Assembly (NCBI GenBank): GCA_913060875.1
Contig: CAJXSL010000018.1
Coordinates: forward strand, 36,381 to 100,380
Source: an uncultured Desulfobacteraceae bacterium
Lineage (GTDB): Bacteria > Desulfobacterota > Desulfobacteria > Desulfobacterales > UBA5852
Direction: 5' to 3'
DNA length: 64,000 bases
In this document: piece by piece, positions 61,801 through 64,000 of the stretch
Layout: each line of letters opens with the position of its first letter
Numbering within the stretch: position 1 is the stretch's first letter
Notes under the pieces: generated by a model
What the model was told of the DNA's origin: nothing
The model's input: the letters and a program-made list of their open reading frames with translations, nothing else
The model's database searches: none
Program-made: the position numbers and the translations under genes

Positions 61801-64000
61801 CAGAAGCTGCTGAAGCGCGATGGGGTTGTCGACCATCCCGAACCGGCCGTTCCGGCAACGCCGGCGGCGCCCCCTGCCGCCCCCCAGCCGTCCCTGGCCG
61901 ATGCCGATGATTTCGACAGCTTCCTGGCCCGCAACGAAGAAGCCCTGCGCGGCGTGCTGTACCAGGAATTCCTTAAGCAAAAGCGGGAGCAGGCCCTGAA
62001 AGAAGTCGAGCGCTTCAACTTCTTCACCGGCAGGATGGTCATTGCCGGAACGTCCATCGGCCTGCCGGGAACCGGCAACAAGGTGTTCAACGCAAACAAT
62101 TTCGACAAGATCCTGGACGGCAACAATTTCATCGAGCCGCTCTCCGCCCAGGAAAAAGAGAAGATCGTCGACATGAACATCACCCGGGTGTTCAAACAGC
62201 CTGACGGCAACGCCCGTTTCCTGGAAATCACGGACACCCAGGACGTCATCCAGCTGGCCGGCAAGCTGGGCTACTTCAACCTGAAGAGCGAGTACGGGGT
62301 GGATTTCGATTATGACATCACCATCTCCCTATCCATCGCAGCCGGCATCGAGGCCCTGAAGGACGCCAACATCCCCCTGGTGCTGCAGCACAAAAAAACC
62401 TCCACCGGCCAAAATATCCCGGCCGGCTATGCCCTGCCCCGCGAGCTGCAGGGCGGCACCGGCGTCATCATGACGTCTCTCTTCCCGGGGTTTGAAACCC
62501 TGATCGAACAGCTGAACAAATACTACTACAACAAGTTCTATGTCCGGCCCTACAAAGAGCTGGAGAATATCTACTACCACCTGATGGAGTCGGTCCGCGA
62601 CCCGGAGATCAAGGAGCAGATCACCGACTGGTTCTTCAAGATCAAGGAGCGGCGCAAGAAATACGGCACCTACAAGTTCGAGCGCAACCTGCTCTTCGAT
62701 GTGGTGCCGCTGGGTTCCGCCCATTTCGCCCAATTGATCAAGGCCAAGGGCCCCAACATGCTCATGAGCGGCGCCTGCGCCTCCACCACCCAGGCCATCG
62801 GGGTAGCCGAGGACTGGATCCGCACCGGACGCTGCGACCGGGTCATCATCATCGGCGGAGAGGCGTCCACCACTGAAACCCAGAGCCCCTGGATCGCCTC
62901 CGGCTTCCTGGCCCTGGGGGCCGCCAGCATCAAGAACGTGGTGGCCGACGCGGCCAAGCCCTTCGATGCCGAACGCAACGGCACCATCTTAGGCGCCGGC
63001 GCCGTGTCCATGGTGGTGGAGCGTGATGACCGGGTTCGGGAACGGGGTTTGAACGGCCAGGCCGAAATCCTGGGAACCTACATCGGCAACAGCGCCTTCC
63101 ACGCCACCCAGATCGATCTCGACCACCTGACCGAAGAGATGGCGGGCTTTGTCCGGCGGGTCGAAAAACGCCACGACCTCGAGCGGAACGATTACACCGG
63201 CAAAATGGTGTTCATGTCCCACGAAACCTTCACGCCGGCCCGCGGCGGCAGTGCCTCGGCCGAAGTCGCCTCCCTCAAGCGAACCTTCCCGGACCACTAC
63301 CGCGACATCACCATTACCAATACAAAGGGCTATACCGGGCACACATTGGGGGCGGCCATCGAGGACGCCGTCATGGTGAAGGCCCTCCAGCATCGCCAGG
63401 TGCCGCCCATTGCCAACCTGACCCGGGTCCCGGAGGAGTTCAGCGATTTAAGGTTTGGCCGCGACACCGCCAAGGGACCGTTCGAGTACGGCCTGCACTA
63501 TGCCGCCGGATTCGGATCCCACTTCGCCTTCCTCATGATCCGGCGCCTGGAAGAAAACCAGGCGGCCGACAACCCGCAATACCAGACCTGGCTTCAGCAG
63601 ATCAGCGGTCTCAAGCGCCCGCGCCTGACCACGATCAACAACACGCTGTGTATCGACCCGAACGTGATTTCACCGGTCGTCGACACACCGACCCAGCCCG
63701 CGACGGCCCCCGTGCCCGCCGCGGAAACGCCTCCGGCCGCCGGTTTGCCGGTCCAAACGGCCACGCCGGCAGCACCGGCGGCCGATGTCCTGGCCACGGT
63801 CAAGACCATCATCGCCGAGCAGACCGGCTACACCATCGACATGCTCGAAGACGGGCTCGACCTGGAAGCCGATCTCGGCATCGACACGGTCAAGCAGGTG
63901 GAAATCTTCGGCAAGGTCTCCGAAAACTTCGGCCTCGACGTACCCGAAGATCTCAAACTGCGCGACCTCAACACCATCGCCAAACTGGCCGACTACCTCG
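55864..64000 (+). CDS. PUFA/polyketide synthase-like megasynthase (3' end outside window)
   Basis: Open for 2712 codons to the window edge; ATG at 55864 with AGGAGAG upstream. Domains in order: nitronate-monooxygenase-like barrel (about 10-230, PVFVHGGVGRHTAAGLLAMG); second such barrel (about 335-620, YPIIQGPMANVS, FEGTEAGGHVG, FAGGIGTDL), like the PfaD enoyl reductase; ketosynthase 1 (from 695; Cys905, His1041, His1077); ketosynthase-like 2 (from 1180; Cys1383, both His lost); malonyl-type acyltransferase (from 1665; Ser1754 in GHSVGEYTS, His1860); Ala/Pro linker; a divergent ketosynthase 3 (from 2055; Cys2305, His2453, His2493); Ala/Pro linker; and the start of an ACP domain (LGIDTVKQVEIF, Thr2675 where Ser usually carries phosphopantetheine). 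It probably builds a long-chain lipid. Confidence 0.92.
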   Translation, partial: MITRRISSRLPVLAYHPPKVFDRDYFRHLHAAGALPVLDTEFFTNTDIIPMIEKLGQTDLLFGLRLDAANQGLRDYLETNSIANLDLIVFTYRTPADLSGFEFRNPDYRFFIEVTDIKLQEHLDRIDPHGIIAKGQEGPGKISRYSSFVLLQWYLKNSDLPVFVHGGVGRHTAAGLLAMGAEGLVLDNQLYLAEETPLDPVYKNVIRQLEEKDATIIGQSLGARYHFFAKLGTRIVKTLRDREIQLADDENADAILYREIETHIADLGASSDTPLQSLFYLGQDAVFARHFERHGKTVKDMLHGLFAHIGEQLQAVDANDPMRADSPLAREHGTRYPIIQGPMANVSDNADFAAAVYAEGGLPFFALGNLPADLADNMLAAGKDKVERFGAGMIGIEAFNPTITHHLASVKKYAAPFALFAGGIPSQVKELEAAGTKAYLHTPSLTMLENALQKDCRRFIFEGTEAGGHVGTLASLVLWELAMEKMSGLPDDQLAATTMVFAGGIGTDLAPHFVSGMTARLAGRGVKIGIQVGTAYLFSCEIIETGAIKKIYQDVICERDETIVMGQTVGLASRTVATPFSQRMIENEHHRMRDGLPLEDRKKAFEKDNIGSLLIGAKAFCPNFDDATGEVCFLHYDEKEQFEKGNFMVGDGLAFHPCSTTIADIHATFFERKENLYRQLNALEIFSSPRHEIEDEVAVIGMGCIYPDADSPAKLWDNVLDKTYSIVDMPADRMDPALYFDENRKATDKSYTKIAGVVRDFTFDHERYGYTAEKAARLSRSQQMILEAAYRAVADAGYLGDDQTMDAAYQASTAVIVATCLGNELGNDLHLKYWYPELRHYLEQIEEFNTLDEATRKQMLDSLRDGMANGMDYEPVHGQLLNIEASRIAHHLGLTGINYVVDAACATSFAALDCAVKELLSGEYDMVISGGVNTNLAPESFVGFCKMGALSAEGSYPFDGRANGFVLGEGAGVVVLKRMKDALRDGDRIHAVIKGIGASSDGKGKAIAAPNPAGQALALERCYDSMRRPVDFSDIDYIEAHGTSTIAGDQAEIETLKKVYQSDKPIGISSVKSQIGHLLGGAGYAGMIKAILAINHQTLPPNGRFEKLAPAHVITDSPLYIIEEARDWRVEGDRPRLAAVSSYGFGGINYHCVVSEHTPAYQPLPRQIFADLDYDFNDDRIVFAGMGVVLPESPDVDTFWNNLSEGRSVLSTIPEDRFHNSAYAAESEDSLYHIPPVKAGVVQDYKFNNVKFRIPPTTARALDRAQLFALDAANQAISNAALEPQLVHGNRIGVVLGTLPGERQVKNILRVRLGVIRGIIDRLEGVADDTKQRIAARLTAQVQDRIPENNEDTIPGLLSNIVSGRVANTFGCNGANFVVDASCASATVATRLAVKGLRNGEYASVLTGGVDANFYPAVMLAFKRLTLLSDGDCRFFDKQSNGYVMSEGAAVLAMTTYGHAKKHKMPILGEFIHSEFTSSVPEHLLAPSEKVYREAITDCYRRLPVNTRQIDHLDVFGVSNVLLDQMEKQAITKTFTHPVYFGNIKPEFGYFKSANPAVAMSKLLLMNRSQTLLPNYSYTADTSIVKPNATLTANSRLQDMTPRKTLYFAANVNGVGGNHGHTVVGTLPPWLDRAAAQPAAADAIAAESRAVRTEAAIPMKPNGVVALVSGQGAQYSGMMQDLYRDNRRIRGIMDQGNRIFQDMRGYGLLDIMFGQDKRLNLTENTQPAIFLSSAAIYTDLADLGFTPDRFIGHSVGEYTSLYCAGLLDFEPAMRLLVKRADFMKAATEIQPGRIMVVFKDADNVLQLIRESRIRNIYVANKNSDNQTAVSGARESIEAFGAYLKKAKVMFKALALSGAFHTPLFQSAAEKMAAYLEGVAFRGVDTRRIISNVTAAPYPEDHNAIKALLVRQIVSPVEFIQSVKQVHRSGHDRFYEIGPGRILVNLLKNIPIDDYQALPSVNAKVGEVASLQEFKAHLEEQKLLKRDGVVDHPEPAVPATPAAPPAAPQPSLADADDFDSFLARNEEALRGVLYQEFLKQKREQALKEVERFNFFTGRMVIAGTSIGLPGTGNKVFNANNFDKILDGNNFIEPLSAQEKEKIVDMNITRVFKQPDGNARFLEITDTQDVIQLAGKLGYFNLKSEYGVDFDYDITISLSIAAGIEALKDANIPLVLQHKKTSTGQNIPAGYALPRELQGGTGVIMTSLFPGFETLIEQLNKYYYNKFYVRPYKELENIYYHLMESVRDPEIKEQITDWFFKIKERRKKYGTYKFERNLLFDVVPLGSAHFAQLIKAKGPNMLMSGACASTTQAIGVAEDWIRTGRCDRVIIIGGEASTTETQSPWIASGFLALGAASIKNVVADAAKPFDAERNGTILGAGAVSMVVERDDRVRERGLNGQAEILGTYIGNSAFHATQIDLDHLTEEMAGFVRRVEKRHDLERNDYTGKMVFMSHETFTPARGGSASAEVASLKRTFPDHYRDITITNTKGYTGHTLGAAIEDAVMVKALQHRQVPPIANLTRVPEEFSDLRFGRDTAKGPFEYGLHYAAGFGSHFAFLMIRRLEENQAADNPQYQTWLQQISGLKRPRLTTINNTLCIDPNVISPVVDTPTQPATAPVPAAETPPAAGLPVQTATPAAPAADVLATVKTIIAEQTGYTIDMLEDGLDLEADLGIDTVKQVEIFGKVSENFGLDVPEDLKLRDLNTIAKLADYL

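Noticed and set aside
56299..61980. A minus-strand open frame of 1893 codons opposite the megasynthase
   Set aside because: It lies antisense to clear KS, AT and NMO domains. Its translation is low-complexity (rich in Gly, His, Gln, Val, Asp) with no family motifs; this is the usual result of GC-rich codon use on the opposite strand.

Overview
The window is a GC-rich bacterial chromosome segment, densely coding, with genes mostly in short operons on both strands. The gene content suggests a strictly or mainly anaerobic marine or sediment member of the Desulfobacterota (Desulfosarcina-like). This rests on a DmdC-like acyl-CoA dehydrogenase and a thiolase, a WtpABC tungstate/molybdate transporter with a HTH-PBP regulator, a KamA-family radical SAM enzyme, the SH3/coiled-coil family TIGR04211, and a PUFA-synthase-like megasynthase. 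The phylum is an inference from gene families. No rRNA or tRNA gene, phage, insertion sequence with a transposase, or CRISPR array was seen.

Layout. 1-4.5 kb: beta-oxidation type genes and alanine racemase. 4.7-8.6 kb: tungstate/molybdate uptake operon (minus strand) headed by its own regulator with a clear promoter and a candidate operator. 8.9-18.6 kb: membrane and stress proteins (YihY, SIMPL, MscS/YbdG, SpoIIM-like, NfeD plus slipin), an aminotransferase, a solute-binding lipoprotein and NAD synthetase. 18.8-21.3 kb: KamA-family aminomutase followed by a glutamine-synthetase-like enzyme with a rearranged substrate pocket. 21.6-25.7 kb: hydantoinase-like protein, a histone-deacetylase-family amidohydrolase with a zinc ribbon, and EpmA. 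26-36.9 kb: NadB, SH3 protein, DUF1178, an rlpA-gmhB-recD2 operon, an hsp20-lon operon, and an MFS transporter. 37-43.7 kb: a toroid protein and hexapeptide acyltransferase, a cNMP-binding/PilZ fusion, LysE exporter, UPF0282 metallo-hydrolase, a hotdog protein and a DUF1326 exported protein.

44-55.2 kb is a histidine-utilisation locus. HutC is divergent from a minus-strand series hutU, ftcD, methyltransferase, hutI, livK, livH, livM, livG, livF, with a near-perfect HutC operator between hutC and hutU. The Liv-type transporter in the same run probably imports histidine or a related amino acid. hutH is not in the window. 55.9 kb to the end is the first 8.1 kb of a megasynthase gene with two nitronate-monooxygenase-like barrels, three ketosynthases, a malonyl-type acyltransferase and the start of an ACP region.

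The most unusual feature is the intergenic DNA. Three families of small dispersed repeats occupy many of the gaps: (I) a heptamer-array element with a conserved block of about 200 bp, (II) an element of about 130 bp with inverted ends, and (III) an element of about 130-150 bp that folds as one long hairpin. Family III copies keep the fold while the stem sequences change, and four of the five copies lie just downstream of a stop codon. None encodes a recognisable protein.
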